Shown piece after piece: positions 7,485 to 16,536 of a stretch of DNA of 64,000 bases. Position numbers and translations under genes: made by a program. The stretch comes from Haloarcula argentinensis DSM 12282 (lineage in GTDB: Archaea > Halobacteriota > Halobacteria > Halobacteriales > Haloarculaceae). Every line of letters begins with the position of its first letter. Position 1 is the stretch's first letter. The notes beneath the pieces are model-generated. The model worked only from the letters and a program-made list of their open reading frames with translations, had not been told where the DNA came from and searched no databases. Location of the stretch: NCBI GenBank assembly GCA_000336895.1, contig AOLX01000022.1, forward strand, positions 124,001 to 188,000, read 5' to 3'.

Positions 7485-8170
7485 TGCCCCACCAGTGTAC
7501 GGAGTGTGGCCGTGGCTTCGACGACGGGTCGAAGGAGATGCTCTCGGGCTGTCCCAACTGCGGCGGGAACAAGTTCCAGTATCAGCCCGAGGGGGCCGAC
7601 ATCTCCGAGACGCCGGATGCGGAGCCACCGGAACCACCGGGACCTGACAGCACTGTCGCTCGTACCGTCGGCAAGACCGCCGCTTCGGTACGTGACTTTG
7701 TCAGTGGCTCCGCTGCGGACGGCGACCGTCCCGCCGAGCAGTCCCACCTTGACGCCGACCGGGCCGCTGACTCACAGCCGAGTGATCCATCCCGAACTCC
7801 CGACTCGCCGTCGACCGAACCCGACCGCACGTCGCCGACTGAGGATTCGGCCCAGGCAAGTGCCCGCGGCGATGTCGTCGAGCCGGACGAACTCCCATCC
7901 GACGTGCCGTCCGCGTCCGAATCTGAACACCAGTTCCGCCCTGTCGGTGCAGACCCTGACCCACCAGCGGAACCAGACCGGGAGGACCGTCCCGATCTGG
8001 AGGAACTGCGTGCTGAACTCAACGACCAGTTCGAGTCGATCAAGGTACTGGAACCGGGCCAGTACGAACTGAACCTGATGGAACTGTACGACCGCGAGGA
8101 GTACATCATCGCACTGCAGGAAGACGGCCACTACTCGATTCAGGTCCCAGAAACCATCCGTTCCGAGTGA
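7484..8170 (+). CDS. oapC: Zinc-ribbon protein, OapC/ArvC family
   Basis: This is the 228-residue third gene of the oap operon. The N terminus is a zinc ribbon with MPHQCTECGRGF and SGCPNCGG (two CxxC pairs). A long acidic Pro/Ser/Asp linker follows (about 45-165). The conserved C-terminal domain (about 170-228) has LRAELNDQFESIKVLEPGQYELNLMELYDREEYIIAL. The ATG overlaps the oapB stop. The linker is rich in the acidic residues typical of the halophilic proteome. A nucleic-acid or protein adaptor role is a guess from the zinc ribbon. Confidence 0.82.
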   Translation: MPHQCTECGRGFDDGSKEMLSGCPNCGGNKFQYQPEGADISETPDAEPPEPPGPDSTVARTVGKTAASVRDFVSGSAADGDRPAEQSHLDADRAADSQPSDPSRTPDSPSTEPDRTSPTEDSAQASARGDVVEPDELPSDVPSASESEHQFRPVGADPDPPAEPDREDRPDLEELRAELNDQFESIKVLEPGQYELNLMELYDREEYIIALQEDGHYSIQVPETIRSE

Positions 8171-8264
8171 TCGACGCGGGCCTCTCGTTTTATTGATCCG
8201 CTGATCCCGAATTACCCTGTAGAACGGCTGCACACACCATTGAGTATCAACGCGGGCACAACCA

Positions 8265-8275
8265 TTATATAATAT
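8265..8275 (+). promoter_or_regulatory. TATA box of the 41-residue acidic protein gene
   Basis: TTATATAATAT is centred about 30 bases before the ATG at 8300. It is the best TATA match in the neighbourhood and predicts a leaderless or near-leaderless transcript. Confidence 0.6.
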
Positions 8276-8299
8276 GCCGTGGATGCTTCGGATAACGCC

Positions 8300-8425
8300 A
8301 TGAGCCACCGAGAACTCACGACATCGGACTCACACCTCGAAGAGTGGGCGTCACTCCTCGGTGCTGATATCGATGACGACGGGCGCGACAGCGATCTGCT
8401 TGACGACCAGGACGAACCCGCATAA
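8300..8425 (+). CDS. 41-residue acidic microprotein, unknown function
   Basis: The short frame starts MSHRELTTSDSHLEEWASLL and ends DLLDDQDEPA, very acidic (about 11 Asp/Glu in the last 20 residues). It has a perfect TATA box at the right distance for a leaderless mRNA and haloarchaeal codon choice. It stands alone between oapC and the convergent mdh gene. It was not recognised as any family; an amphipathic helix HLEEWASLLG may bind a partner. Reality rests on the promoter, codon use and composition. Confidence 0.6.
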   Translation: MSHRELTTSDSHLEEWASLLGADIDDDGRDSDLLDDQDEPA

Positions 8426-8547
8426 CGGGCGCGGTTCGTCGTGAGTGCGACTCGCAGTTACAGCTACGTCTCTCACCCCGATAGCGGAGTAAAAAGGCAG
8501 TTCGGGACCGACGCCACCTCGAACCCTGGCAGCATCGATCAACCGGG

Positions 8548-9462
8548 TTACGAGATCTTGTCGTACTGGTCGGAGAGCTTCTCGGCGGCGTCGGCCATCA
8601 GGTCCTGCTCGTAGTCGTCGAGGTCCCACTCGACGATCTCTTCGACGCCGTTGCTCCCGAGACGGACTGGGACACCGAAGGCAGTATCCTCGTGCCCGAA
8701 CTCGCCCTCTAGCTTGACCGAGGCCGGCAGCACTTCGCCGGTATCGTGGAGGATGGCTTCGACCATGTGTGCGACGCCGCGTGCCGGGCCCCACTCGGTC
8801 GCGCCCTTGCGCTCGATGACGTCCATCGCCGATTCCTGCAGGTCGCCCAGCAACTGTTCCTTCTCATCGTCGCTGAACTCGGGGTCAGTGCCGTCGACGC
8901 GGACCTTCGAGAACACGGGGACCTGTGCGTCGCCGTGTTCCCCGAGAATCGTTCCTTCGACGTTCTGGACCGGGGCGTCGAACTCCTCGCTCAGGACGTA
9001 GCGGAACCGCGCGGAGTCCAGCCGGCCGCCGAAGCCGATGACTTGCTCGCGCGAGCGGTCGCCGGCCTCGTAGAGGTGGCGGTTGAGCAGGTCGACGGGG
9101 TTCGAGGTGGTCAGCGAAATGTAGTCGTCGTTGTGTTCGTCCAGCGAGGACTGGATGTCCTCCATGATAGGTGCGTTGTCGCCAGCGAGGTCGATTCGTG
9201 TCTGGCCCGGCTGGCGGGGAATCCCAGCCGTAATGACGACCACGTCCGAGCCGGCGGTGTCCTCGTAGCCGCCCTGGCGGACGCGCGTGTTCGAATCGTA
9301 GGCGATGCCGTGGTTCGTGTCGGCCGCCTGCCCGACAGTGTCGTCTTCCTTGTCCGGGATATCGACGAAGACGACCTCGTCAGCGATGTCACGGAGCGCG
9401 ATGTTGTACCCTGCGGCTGCGCCGACCGTACCGGCTGCGCCGACTACGCTTACCTTTGTCAT
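8548..9462 (-). CDS. mdh: Malate dehydrogenase (LDH-like, NAD(H))
   Basis: It interconverts malate and oxaloacetate in the citric acid cycle. The 304-residue sequence matches from memory the crystallised Haloarcula marismortui tetrameric enzyme almost exactly. Motifs: Rossmann [11 protein letters not shown] at the N terminus, mobile-loop RQPGQTR with the malate-specific arginines, TSNPVD, the active-site histidine in GEHGDAQVP, and GRLDSARFR. The ATG at 9462 is preceded by a TATA-like GTTTAAC (about 9492-9498). The gene is monocistronic, convergent with the microprotein upstream on the map and divergent from the zinc-ribbon gene. Confidence 0.97.
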   Translation of the reverse strand: MTKVSVVGAAGTVGAAAGYNIALRDIADEVVFVDIPDKEDDTVGQAADTNHGIAYDSNTRVRQGGYEDTAGSDVVVITAGIPRQPGQTRIDLAGDNAPIMEDIQSSLDEHNDDYISLTTSNPVDLLNRHLYEAGDRSREQVIGFGGRLDSARFRYVLSEEFDAPVQNVEGTILGEHGDAQVPVFSKVRVDGTDPEFSDDEKEQLLGDLQESAMDVIERKGATEWGPARGVAHMVEAILHDTGEVLPASVKLEGEFGHEDTAFGVPVRLGSNGVEEIVEWDLDDYEQDLMADAAEKLSDQYDKIS

Positions 9463-9589
9463 ACCATTCGAAAAGGCTCGGGCGCGAACGTTAAACGTGT
9501 CGAAACCCCGATTCCGCCGCGTATCGTTCAGGCAGTATCGACGTCTCGCACCCGTAAACTGTTTTCAGCCCCGTGGCGTTGTGACACGT

Positions 9590-10402
9590 ATGAGCGACTT
9601 CGACAAGGAAGCCGAACGCGAGAAACTCCGCGAGAAGTTCGAGCAAGAGGAGGACAACCGGGCGGCGACCGAGCAGATGAGCGAACTCCTGTTGAAGGGC
9701 GCGACGATGACGAACGCCCACTGCAGCGACTGTGGCGACCCCATCTTCCGCTACGACGGCCAGGAGTTCTGCCCGACCTGCCAGAAGCCGGTCGCTCGCG
9801 ACACGCAGGCAAACGGCGCTGATCCGTCGGCTACCGACGAACAGGGGGGCCAGGCCGAAGACGGTGACCAGATCGAGGTTGCCGACCCCAGCGACGAAGC
9901 CCGCGTTCAGTTCGGCGATGCTGACGAGGAGCCAGCCGAGAGTGCGGCGGACACGCTAGACGAACCCACAGACCAGGCGACCGCACACACTCAGGACGAC
10001 ACCGCTTCACAGTCGCCCTCTGAAGCGGCGGCGTCGACACCCGACTCGGCCGTTCCACCCGAAGCGGGGGGTGACCAGTCTACCCAGCCGTCCGATCACT
10101 CGGAACCAGCGCCACAGACTGCTCGAACGGGTGCTTCGTCGGAGCCTAGCGGCCGAACTCCAAACAACCAGCCGCGTGGGACACCGACACAGAACCCCCC
10201 TGTTTCCGCTCGACAGACTCAGTCGACCGATAGTCACACGGACGATATCTCGGCGAACATGGATGCGGCATCGGCGTCACTGGCCGAAACCGCTCGCCGC
10301 TTCGCCGAGCGCGCCGCGGCGACCGAGAACCCACGCGAGGCTCGCGAACATCTGCAGGCAGCACGAGAAGCGGCGGAAGCGCTCGGTGCGGTACGGTTCT
10401 AA
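9590..10402 (+). CDS. Zinc-ribbon protein of the SSSCA1/autoantigen p27 type
   Basis: The 270 residues comprise an N-terminal charged helix (DFDKEAEREKLREKFEQEEDNR), the segment MSELLLKGATMTNAHCSDCGDPIFRYDGQEFCPTCQK (two CxxC pairs, the archaeal Sjogren/scleroderma autoantigen 1 domain), a long acidic Gln/Thr/Pro linker (about 70-220) and a C-terminal helical part (SLAETARRFAERAAATENPREAREHLQAAREAAEAL). The function is unknown; the family is universal in haloarchaea. The start at 9590 begins the conserved N terminus, while the frame runs further upstream into the mdh promoter. Its stop overlaps the hef stop. An ORB-like sequence lies in the linker. Confidence 0.85.
   Translation: MSDFDKEAEREKLREKFEQEEDNRAATEQMSELLLKGATMTNAHCSDCGDPIFRYDGQEFCPTCQKPVARDTQANGADPSATDEQGGQAEDGDQIEVADPSDEARVQFGDADEEPAESAADTLDEPTDQATAHTQDDTASQSPSEAAASTPDSAVPPEAGGDQSTQPSDHSEPAPQTARTGASSEPSGRTPNNQPRGTPTQNPPVSARQTQSTDSHTDDISANMDAASASLAETARRFAERAAATENPREAREHLQAAREAAEALGAVRF
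10052..10073 (+). repeat. ORB-like sequence in the zinc-ribbon gene linker
   Basis: GTTCCACCCGAAGCGGGGGG then TG matches the ORB plan (TTCCACC, GAA, G-string) with a few changes in the core. It lies about 3.8 kb from ORB 3. Confidence 0.4.
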
Positions 10403-12918
10403 GGCTCGTAGTCGCTGGCGATGACTTTCCGAATCCGGTCGGCGGTCACGTCGCCGATGCCGGACACCTCCAGCAGGTCGTCTTTGTCGGCGGTCATCAC
10501 CGCCTCGACGCTGCCGAAGGCTTCCAGCAGCGTGCGGGCGGTCACCGGTCCGACTTCGGCGATGGAGGCGACGACGTACTCCTGTTGTTCGGGGAGTGTC
10601 TTCGACTGTTTCTCGCCGTGGACACTCACCTCGCGGTCGGCCACCTCCTGTTCCCGTCCGGCGATGACTTCCAGCAGGTCGGCGGTCTCGTCCTCGTCGC
10701 TGGTCCGGAGGACGCTCGCGCCGAAATCGACCGCCAGCGACGCGAGCGCCCCCTGAATCGCCTTGTGATGGACGTTTCGTGCGCCGAAGAGGTCCTCGCC
10801 TTCGATGATGACGACGGGCCGGCCGTAGTTGCGCGTGGCGTCTCCGACCTGCTCGAACATCGACCGGTCCCCGCCAGTCAGCGTGTCCATGAAGTCAGCG
10901 ACGGTCTTTCGCTCGACGACCACGCGGTCCGAGAGGACGTAATCGCCGACGGCCAGCGTTTCAAGTCGGGTCTCGATCCCGTCCCGTGTCGAGAGGTCTC
11001 GGGCGATGTTCGAGTCGAGTTCCCGCTGGTCGGCGACGATTTCGACGGGATCGTCCTCGTCGTCGCGGCCGGCGGTGGCGACCGTTCCTTCGTCGTCGGT
11101 CTCCCCGTCTCCCTCGTCGCCAGCCCCTCCGTCTCCCTCGCCACCACCCTCCTCGTCGTCTGGCGCAGACGACTCCGCCGCGAAGGCGTCCAGCCCGGCT
11201 TGGCCGTCCCCGTCGCCGTTCTCATCGGCAGACGTGTTAGCTGTGCTACCCCTCCCGTTTCCAGTGGAACCCGACTGCCGTGTGGCGGTTTCCGCTTCGT
11301 CGGTTCCACCCGAAGCGTCCCCCTCGGCGTCCTCGTACTCGTCGAGACCGGTCTGGTCGAGACGGGCCTCCAGTTCGCCGGCGACGCTTTTGAGTTCGTT
11401 CAGCTCACGTTTCATCCGCTTCTGGTCGTTCCGAGCCTTCCAGAAATACGCCTCGTCACGGGTGTCCTCGGCCAGCAGGACGACGACGCGGCCCTCGGCC
11501 TGTCGTCCGGTCCGCCCCTTCCGCTGGATGGCTCGAATCGCGGTCGGGACCGGCTCGTAGAACAGCACGAGGTCGACCTCTGGCACGTCCAGCCCCTCCT
11601 CGGCGACGGATGTCGAGACGAGCACCTCGAACTCGCCGTTGCGGAACCGGTCCAGCGTCTCCTGTTGCTGGGTCTGTGTCATCCCCTCGCTGCCGTCGGT
11701 GTCGCTCTGGCCGACGAACTTCTGCGTCGTGAAGTGGTCCGAGAGGAAGTCGACGAGCGTCTCAGCCGTATCGCGCGACTCCGTGAACACGATGACACGC
11801 TCACCGTTCTCGATACCGAGCGTCTCCGCGAGCAACATCCGGGTCTGGCGGAACTTCGGGTGGAGGTCGTCGTAGGACTCGGCTTTCCGCATCGCTTCGC
11901 GGACCTTCGGCTCGCTGACCAGGCGCTGGTCGGCCTTCGACGCCCCGGAAGAGCGGGCGGCTTCCTTCAGGCGCTCGAAGTACCGTCGCAGGGACTCGAC
12001 GCTCTGTGTCTCGACGTACGTGACGGCGGTCCGGAGCTTCCGGACCTCCGCGAGCAGGCTCATCCCCTGATACCCCTCGCTCTGGTCGTTGTTCATCAGG
12101 TCCCGGAGCTGCCCCTGAATCTGCTGGATTTCGCGCTCGGAGATGTCCGCCGAGGACTTGTTCGTCACCCCGAGTTCTTTCAACTGCGACAGGCGGTCTT
12201 TGATGACTTCGTTGATGGCGTCACGGATCTCGACGACGACTTCCGGGAGTTCGATGCGGTTCCAGTCGACTCTGGTGTCGTGGGTGTACTCGGCCACGTC
12301 AGCGTCGTCTTCGGTCATCACCGCGACATCAGACAGGCCGAGGTTCTCACACACTTCGAGGATGGCTTCTTCCTCGTCGCCGGGGGAGGCGCTCATCCCC
12401 GTCACCAGCGGGTTCTCGGCGTCGGCGTGGTAGCGGTCAGCGATGTAGTTGTAGGCGTAGTCGCCGGTCGCCCGGTGGCACTCGTCGAAGGTACAGTGGG
12501 TCACGTCAGCTAGGGAGATGCGGTTGCCCACGAGGTCGTTCTCGACGACCTGCGGCGTTGCGATGACGATGCGGGCGTCCTCCCAGAGTTCGGCTCGGTC
12601 GTCGGGTCGGACCTCGCCGGTGAACACGACGACGTCCTCATCATCCAGTTCGAGTGCCTCACGGTAGAACTCGGCGTGTTGCTGCACCAGCGGCTTCGTC
12701 GGGGCCAGCATGAGGGATTTTCCGCCGACGGCGTTGAGCCGCTCAGCGGTCACCAGCAGCGAGACGGTCGTCTTGCCCAGTCCGGTCGGTAGACAGACGA
12801 GCGTGTGGCCAGCGCTCGCCGTCTCCGCCAGTTCGGTCTGGTAGCGGCGGTTCTCCAGAAACTCCGACGTCACCAGTGGGCGTTCGACGTGTTCGCCACC
12901 GGCGTCGGTGGTCGCCAT
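10399..12918 (-). CDS. hef: Hef: XPF/FANCM-type helicase-nuclease
   Basis: It processes stalled forks and branched DNA. The 839 residues comprise an N-terminal SF2 helicase with Walker A PTGLGKTT (about 45), DEAH-variant FDECHRAT, MSASPG and the C-terminal helicase domain with QRKGRTGRQ. An acidic Gly/Asp/Glu linker follows (about 510-640). Next comes an ERCC4-type nuclease with GDYVLSDRVVVERKTV (the ERKxxxD-like core) and a C-terminal helix-hairpin-helix pair (SIAEVGPVTARTLLEAFG, VSGIGDVTADRI). Hef is central to restart in haloarchaea, and it sits 4 kb from the origin. The linker-coding DNA has two ORB-like sites. The ATG at 12918 fits the family start. Confidence 0.95.
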   Translation of the reverse strand: MATTDAGGEHVERPLVTSEFLENRRYQTELAETASAGHTLVCLPTGLGKTTVSLLVTAERLNAVGGKSLMLAPTKPLVQQHAEFYREALELDDEDVVVFTGEVRPDDRAELWEDARIVIATPQVVENDLVGNRISLADVTHCTFDECHRATGDYAYNYIADRYHADAENPLVTGMSASPGDEEEAILEVCENLGLSDVAVMTEDDADVAEYTHDTRVDWNRIELPEVVVEIRDAINEVIKDRLSQLKELGVTNKSSADISEREIQQIQGQLRDLMNNDQSEGYQGMSLLAEVRKLRTAVTYVETQSVESLRRYFERLKEAARSSGASKADQRLVSEPKVREAMRKAESYDDLHPKFRQTRMLLAETLGIENGERVIVFTESRDTAETLVDFLSDHFTTQKFVGQSDTDGSEGMTQTQQQETLDRFRNGEFEVLVSTSVAEEGLDVPEVDLVLFYEPVPTAIRAIQRKGRTGRQAEGRVVVLLAEDTRDEAYFWKARNDQKRMKRELNELKSVAGELEARLDQTGLDEYEDAEGDASGGTDEAETATRQSGSTGNGRGSTANTSADENGDGDGQAGLDAFAAESSAPDDEEGGGEGDGGAGDEGDGETDDEGTVATAGRDDEDDPVEIVADQRELDSNIARDLSTRDGIETRLETLAVGDYVLSDRVVVERKTVADFMDTLTGGDRSMFEQVGDATRNYGRPVVIIEGEDLFGARNVHHKAIQGALASLAVDFGASVLRTSDEDETADLLEVIAGREQEVADREVSVHGEKQSKTLPEQQEYVVASIAEVGPVTARTLLEAFGSVEAVMTADKDDLLEVSGIGDVTADRIRKVIASDYEP
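11245..11270 (-). repeat. ORB-like sequence inside hef
   Basis: The minus strand reads GTTCCACTGGAAACGGGAGG then GGTAGC, a strong ORB core with a G-rich tail, in linker-coding DNA. Confidence 0.5.
11303..11323 (+). repeat. Degenerate ORB-like sequence inside hef
   Basis: GTTCCACCCGAAGCGTCCCC is like the 10052 site in its first half, but a C-run replaces the G-string. It lies 33 bases from the previous site in the opposite orientation. Confidence 0.3.
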
Positions 12919-12984
12919 TACCCACGCGTTTGTCCCGGCGGTGGTTAAGCGTTCAGATACCGAGGTGAAAGTAAACAGCGGGAG

Positions 12985-13584
12985 TTACAGGCCGATCCCG
13001 GGCAGGTACTGGACGCCGACCCACATCGCCAGTGCGCCAAGCACCGGAATCGAGAAGTTGTCGTCGACGACGTAGCCGGCGATGCGGGGCTTGACGCCGT
13101 CGGCGAACGTCGCCGCGACGCCACCAAGGATGGCGGCGGCGGGGGGAACAAACGGCGCGGCGAGCAGCGTGCAGACGCCGAACATCACCAGCAGGACCCA
13201 GGCCTGTTTGATGTTGCTGGCGTCGCTGGATCCCAGCAGGCCGCTGATAGGGTCGCCGATAGCGAGCATCAACATCGCCGGGACGGCGACCGTCACGCTC
13301 ATACTCGGGAGTTCGACGGCGAAGGCGACGATGGCTATCCCGACGATGTACAGCGCGTAGCCGGCGGGGTTGTCCTGCTCGTACTCGCGGGTGAGCCGGT
13401 CGTACACCACCCAGTCCAGTCCGGTCGTCAGCCGCACCGCTTCGAGCACACACACGACGACCAGCGCCACGGCCAGGAATCCCTGGACGACGCGCCACGT
13501 AATCAGCTCCGGCCGGAGCAGATGCGCGAGCGGGACCGCCGCGCCGGTGACGTGGACGAGCCGCCGGGATACCTCGTCGGCCAT
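12985..13584 (-). CDS. Dolichol kinase / CTP-dependent lipid kinase-like membrane protein
   Basis: The 199 residues have six or seven hydrophobic segments. The sequence fits the SEC59/DGK1/VTE5 group of CTP-using polyprenol or diacylglycerol kinases, related to CDP-lipid synthases. Seen: RRLVHVTGAAVPLAHLL at the N terminus, MLAIGDPISGLLG (the conserved GDPxA-like motif) and LGGVAATFADGV. It may phosphorylate dolichol for archaeal glycolipid or S-layer glycosylation, but the substrate is inferred. The ATG at 13584 directly abuts the glyS stop, so it is the third gene of the CBS-glyS operon. Confidence 0.75.
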   Translation of the reverse strand: MADEVSRRLVHVTGAAVPLAHLLRPELITWRVVQGFLAVALVVVCVLEAVRLTTGLDWVVYDRLTREYEQDNPAGYALYIVGIAIVAFAVELPSMSVTVAVPAMLMLAIGDPISGLLGSSDASNIKQAWVLLVMFGVCTLLAAPFVPPAAAILGGVAATFADGVKPRIAGYVVDDNFSIPVLGALAMWVGVQYLPGIGL

Positions 13585-15321
13585 CTACAGGTCGTCGAAG
13601 GTTAGCTCGCCGCTCGCGAGCCGTTCGAGCTGGTCGGCGAGCCCGTCGATGGGGAGCCGTTTCTGTTCGGTCGTGTCCCGTTCGCGGACGGTGACCTCGC
13701 CGTCTTCCAGACTCTCGTAGTCAACCGTCACGCAGTAGGGCGTGCCGACCTCGTCCTGTCGGCGGTACCGGCGGCCGATAGCCCCGGAATCGTCGTAGGT
13801 GACCGAGAGGCCGGCGGCCCGGAGGTCGTCGGCGATATCCGTCGCGAGGTCGGCCATTCCGTCCTTGTCCATCAGCGGGAAGACACCGACCGTCGTCGGA
13901 GCCTGTTCCGGCGGGAGGTCGAGGTAGGTCCGCTCCTCGCCGTCGACCTCGTCGGTCTCGTAGGAATGTGCGAGGACAGTGTAGATAATCCGGCCGACGC
14001 CGAACGACGGCTCGACGACGTGTGGGCGGATGTGTTCGCCGTTCTCGGTGACTTCGTCGACGCTGAAGTTCGTTTCCTCGACGGGGACGGTGTGGGACTC
14101 GCCATCGACCTCGACGGTGACCTCGTCGTCGTCGAAGGCGTCCGGGTTCCGCTCGGCCAGCGCTTCGAGTGCGTCGGCGACTGCGCCGGCCGACCCGCCG
14201 AACTCCGGCCCGAGATAGCTCATGTCGGGGTCGACAGTCGCACGCTCGACGGTAATCGGCTCGTCGTACTGCTTGAACACGGTGTAGTCCTCGCCGGAGT
14301 GCTTGGCGTGTTTCGAGAGGTCGTAGTCGCCCCGGTAGGCGAAGCCCGTAATCTCGATCCAGTCGCCGTCGACCTCGCTCTCTGCGTCCCAGCAATCAGA
14401 GGCGTAGTGAGCGCGCTCGCCCGCGAGGTGCTGGCGGTACCGGAAGCGGTCCATGTCGACGCCGATGCGCTCGTACCACTCCTTGGAGACGCCCAGGTAG
14501 TAGGCGACCCACTCACTTTCGACGACGCCATCGTCGACGGCCTCGCGAACAGTGAGTTCGCGCTGGCCGCCGTCCTCAGCCTGCTGTTCGGTGGCGGAGT
14601 ACAGTGGGAGCACCACGTCCTCGACCTCGGCCAGCGGCGGTTCGTCTTCCTCGGGGTCGATGAAGTGTTCGAGTTCGGCCTGCGTGAACTCCCGGACGCG
14701 GACGAGGGATTTCCGCGGGGAGATCTCGTTCCGGTAGGCCTTCCCGATCTGGGCGACGCCGAAAGGGAGCTGATTCCGGGCGTACTCGGAGAGCTGCGGG
14801 AACTCCACGAAGATGCCCTGTGCGGTCTCCGGCCGGAGATACCCCGGCGACGACGAGCCCGGGCCGATGTTGGTCTCGAACATCAGGTTGAAGTTATCGA
14901 CCGGCTGATCGGCCAGGGACGTCTGACAGGAGGGACATTCGATGCCGTGCTCGGCGATGAGGTCCATCACCTCCTCGTTGGGGAGCGATTCCGCCTCCTC
15001 GATGTCCGTGTTGTCCTCGACGAGGTGGTCGGCACGGTGGGTCGCACCACACTCGCCACATTCGACGATCATGTCGTCGAAGCCGTCGAGATGCCCAGAT
15101 GCTTCGAAGACGGGTTCCGGCATCACGTCGGGTGCGGAGATCTCTTGATGGCCCTCCTTGACGACGTAGCGGTCCCGCCAGGCGTCTTCGATGTTTGATT
15201 TCAGCGCAGCGCCCTGTGGTCCGTAGGTCCAGAAGCCCGCCGCCCCGCCGTAGGCGCTCGAAGAGGGGAAGTAGAAGCCGCGACGCTTGGCCAGCTCGGT
15301 AAGTCGTTCGCCTTCGCTCAT
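13585..15321 (-). CDS. glyS: Glycyl-tRNA synthetase (class II, archaeal/eukaryal dimer type)
   Basis: It charges tRNA-Gly. The 578 residues include the N-terminal catalytic signature RRGFYFPSSSAYGGAAGFWTYGPQG, PDVMPEPVF, the family zinc-like insertion CGECGATHRADH and CPSCQTSL, motif 2 YRNEISPRKSLVRVREFTQAE, motif 3 EPSFGVGRIIY, and a C-terminal anticodon-binding domain (PTTVGVFPLMDKDG, DDSGAIGRRYRRQDEVGTPY). The length is usual. Its ATG overlaps the stop of the upstream CBS gene (ATGA), and the lipid kinase-like gene follows without spacing, so the three form an operon. Confidence 0.96.
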   Translation of the reverse strand: MSEGERLTELAKRRGFYFPSSSAYGGAAGFWTYGPQGAALKSNIEDAWRDRYVVKEGHQEISAPDVMPEPVFEASGHLDGFDDMIVECGECGATHRADHLVEDNTDIEEAESLPNEEVMDLIAEHGIECPSCQTSLADQPVDNFNLMFETNIGPGSSSPGYLRPETAQGIFVEFPQLSEYARNQLPFGVAQIGKAYRNEISPRKSLVRVREFTQAELEHFIDPEEDEPPLAEVEDVVLPLYSATEQQAEDGGQRELTVREAVDDGVVESEWVAYYLGVSKEWYERIGVDMDRFRYRQHLAGERAHYASDCWDAESEVDGDWIEITGFAYRGDYDLSKHAKHSGEDYTVFKQYDEPITVERATVDPDMSYLGPEFGGSAGAVADALEALAERNPDAFDDDEVTVEVDGESHTVPVEETNFSVDEVTENGEHIRPHVVEPSFGVGRIIYTVLAHSYETDEVDGEERTYLDLPPEQAPTTVGVFPLMDKDGMADLATDIADDLRAAGLSVTYDDSGAIGRRYRRQDEVGTPYCVTVDYESLEDGEVTVRERDTTEQKRLPIDGLADQLERLASGELTFDDL

Positions 15322-16163
15322 AGGCCTCGCAGCAGATCGATGTCCCGTACGATGCCGGTGAGTTCGTCACCGGACAGCAGCGGGATTTGTTCGATGTCGT
15401 GCTCGATCATTAGCTGGGCCGCCTCCTCGGCGGTGCGGCGCTTGTTCACCGTCACGACGTCACTGGTCATGAACTCGCGGACGGGCTCGGCCGGAAGCTC
15501 GACGTTGCGGGTAGGCATGTACCGACCGCCGACGGCTTTGATGCCTTCCCAGGCCCAGTCGTCGTCCTGGTTGGCGATGGAGTCGCCGGTGTCGTCCTCG
15601 CCCTCGACGACGCGGGCGACCGCGATGATGTCGACCTCAGTGAGCATCCCCGACATGTCGCCGTCGTCGCCGAGGACGACGCCGTACGGGACGTTCGCGT
15701 GGGAGAGTTCCCGTTCGGCAACGGTCAGCGGCGTGCCTTCGTACACGCAGTTGATGTCGCGGTTGGCGAGTTCGTCGACGACCTTGTCACCATCGACGTC
15801 GCCGTTGGCGATAGACCGGATCACGTCGGTCACTGTGATGATCCCTTTGAGCTGGCCGTCGACGATGGGGAGGCGTCGCTCGCCGTCCTCGACCATCACC
15901 TGTGCGGCAGCCTCGATAGACGTGTCCCCGCTGATCGCCGGGACTTCCTCAACGAGCAGGGCTAGCTGGTCCTCGTCGGGGCTCTCGATAAGCGCATCGC
16001 GTGAAATAATCCCTCTGAACTCCTCGCCATCGTCGGTTTCCTTGATAACCGGGACCGACGAGAAAGCCTGCTCCTGGAGGTACTCCAGTGCGTCATCACG
16101 GGTACCCGGAATAGTAACCGTGACAACCTCCGAGCGTGGCGTCATAGCGTCTGCGACGTTCAT
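15318..16163 (-). CDS. Four-CBS-domain regulatory protein
   Basis: The 281 residues form two CBS pairs with repeated signatures such as DAMTPRSEVVTVTIPGTRDDALEYLQEQAFSSVPVI, GIISRDAL, RRLPIVDGQLKGIITVTDVIRSIA, SGMLTEVDIIAVARVVE and TAEEAAQLMIEHDIEQIPLLSGDELTGIVRDIDLL. CBS pairs bind adenosine nucleotides, so an energy or cofactor sensor is likely; no effector domain is attached. The ATG at 16163 is preferred over 16187, because a TATA-like TGTTAAG near 16200 would put the transcript start near 16174. Its stop overlaps the glyS start, which suggests linked control. Confidence 0.85.
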   Translation of the reverse strand: MNVADAMTPRSEVVTVTIPGTRDDALEYLQEQAFSSVPVIKETDDGEEFRGIISRDALIESPDEDQLALLVEEVPAISGDTSIEAAAQVMVEDGERRLPIVDGQLKGIITVTDVIRSIANGDVDGDKVVDELANRDINCVYEGTPLTVAERELSHANVPYGVVLGDDGDMSGMLTEVDIIAVARVVEGEDDTGDSIANQDDDWAWEGIKAVGGRYMPTRNVELPAEPVREFMTSDVVTVNKRRTAEEAAQLMIEHDIEQIPLLSGDELTGIVRDIDLLRGL

Positions 16164-16536
16164 ACTGCCAGAACTTCCTGCCCGCATCTACTAAGTCCTT
16201 AACATCCGTCCGTTTTCGACATTCAGGTCGCACGCTGGGCGACCAGCGGCTATCGCCGACGACCGTGCAGACACTATCTCGGAGACCCAGGGACCGTGCC
16301 GCCTCGGAAACAACTACGTCTTCTGCCATATCGAACTCTCGTATCTGAATTTGAATAGAAACCCGGATACAGGTACTGATGGTTGAAATATAAGGCTCTA
16401 TGCGTACTGTCCTACGGACCACTCTGTCCCAGTATTGACAGGAGTGGAACTATTGTCAGACAGTTGGCTTTGGATCATACTCTACCCCTCTACGGGTTTC
16501 GCTAAGTTTTTATATGGTTGTTACATATTATCATGC
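16164..16536. other. Intergenic region between divergent CBS operon and small ORF
   Basis: This region of about 370 bases holds the CBS operon promoter on the minus strand (TGTTAAGGAC near 16197-16206) and the strong TATA box of the next gene (TTTTTATATGG at 16507-16517). AT content rises after about 16420. A minus-strand frame starting at 16329 overlaps the CBS gene start and shows no convincing protein features. Confidence 0.5.
16507..16517 (+). promoter_or_regulatory. TATA box of the 55-residue ORF
   Basis: TTTTTATATGG is centred about 26 bases before the ATG at 16537, predicting a leaderless mRNA. Confidence 0.6.

Noticed and set aside
10585..12513. Long open frame of 642 codons antisense to hef
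   Set aside because: It is a by-product of GC-rich codon bias in hef. Its product has no domain and a coding-like pattern is seen only on the hef strand.
13966..15198. Open frame of 410 codons antisense to glyS
   Set aside because: Shadow of glyS, with no recognisable features.
16096..16329. Minus-strand frame starting MAEDVVVSEAARSLG
   Set aside because: It overlaps the start of the CBS gene, has no promoter of its own and shows no family likeness.
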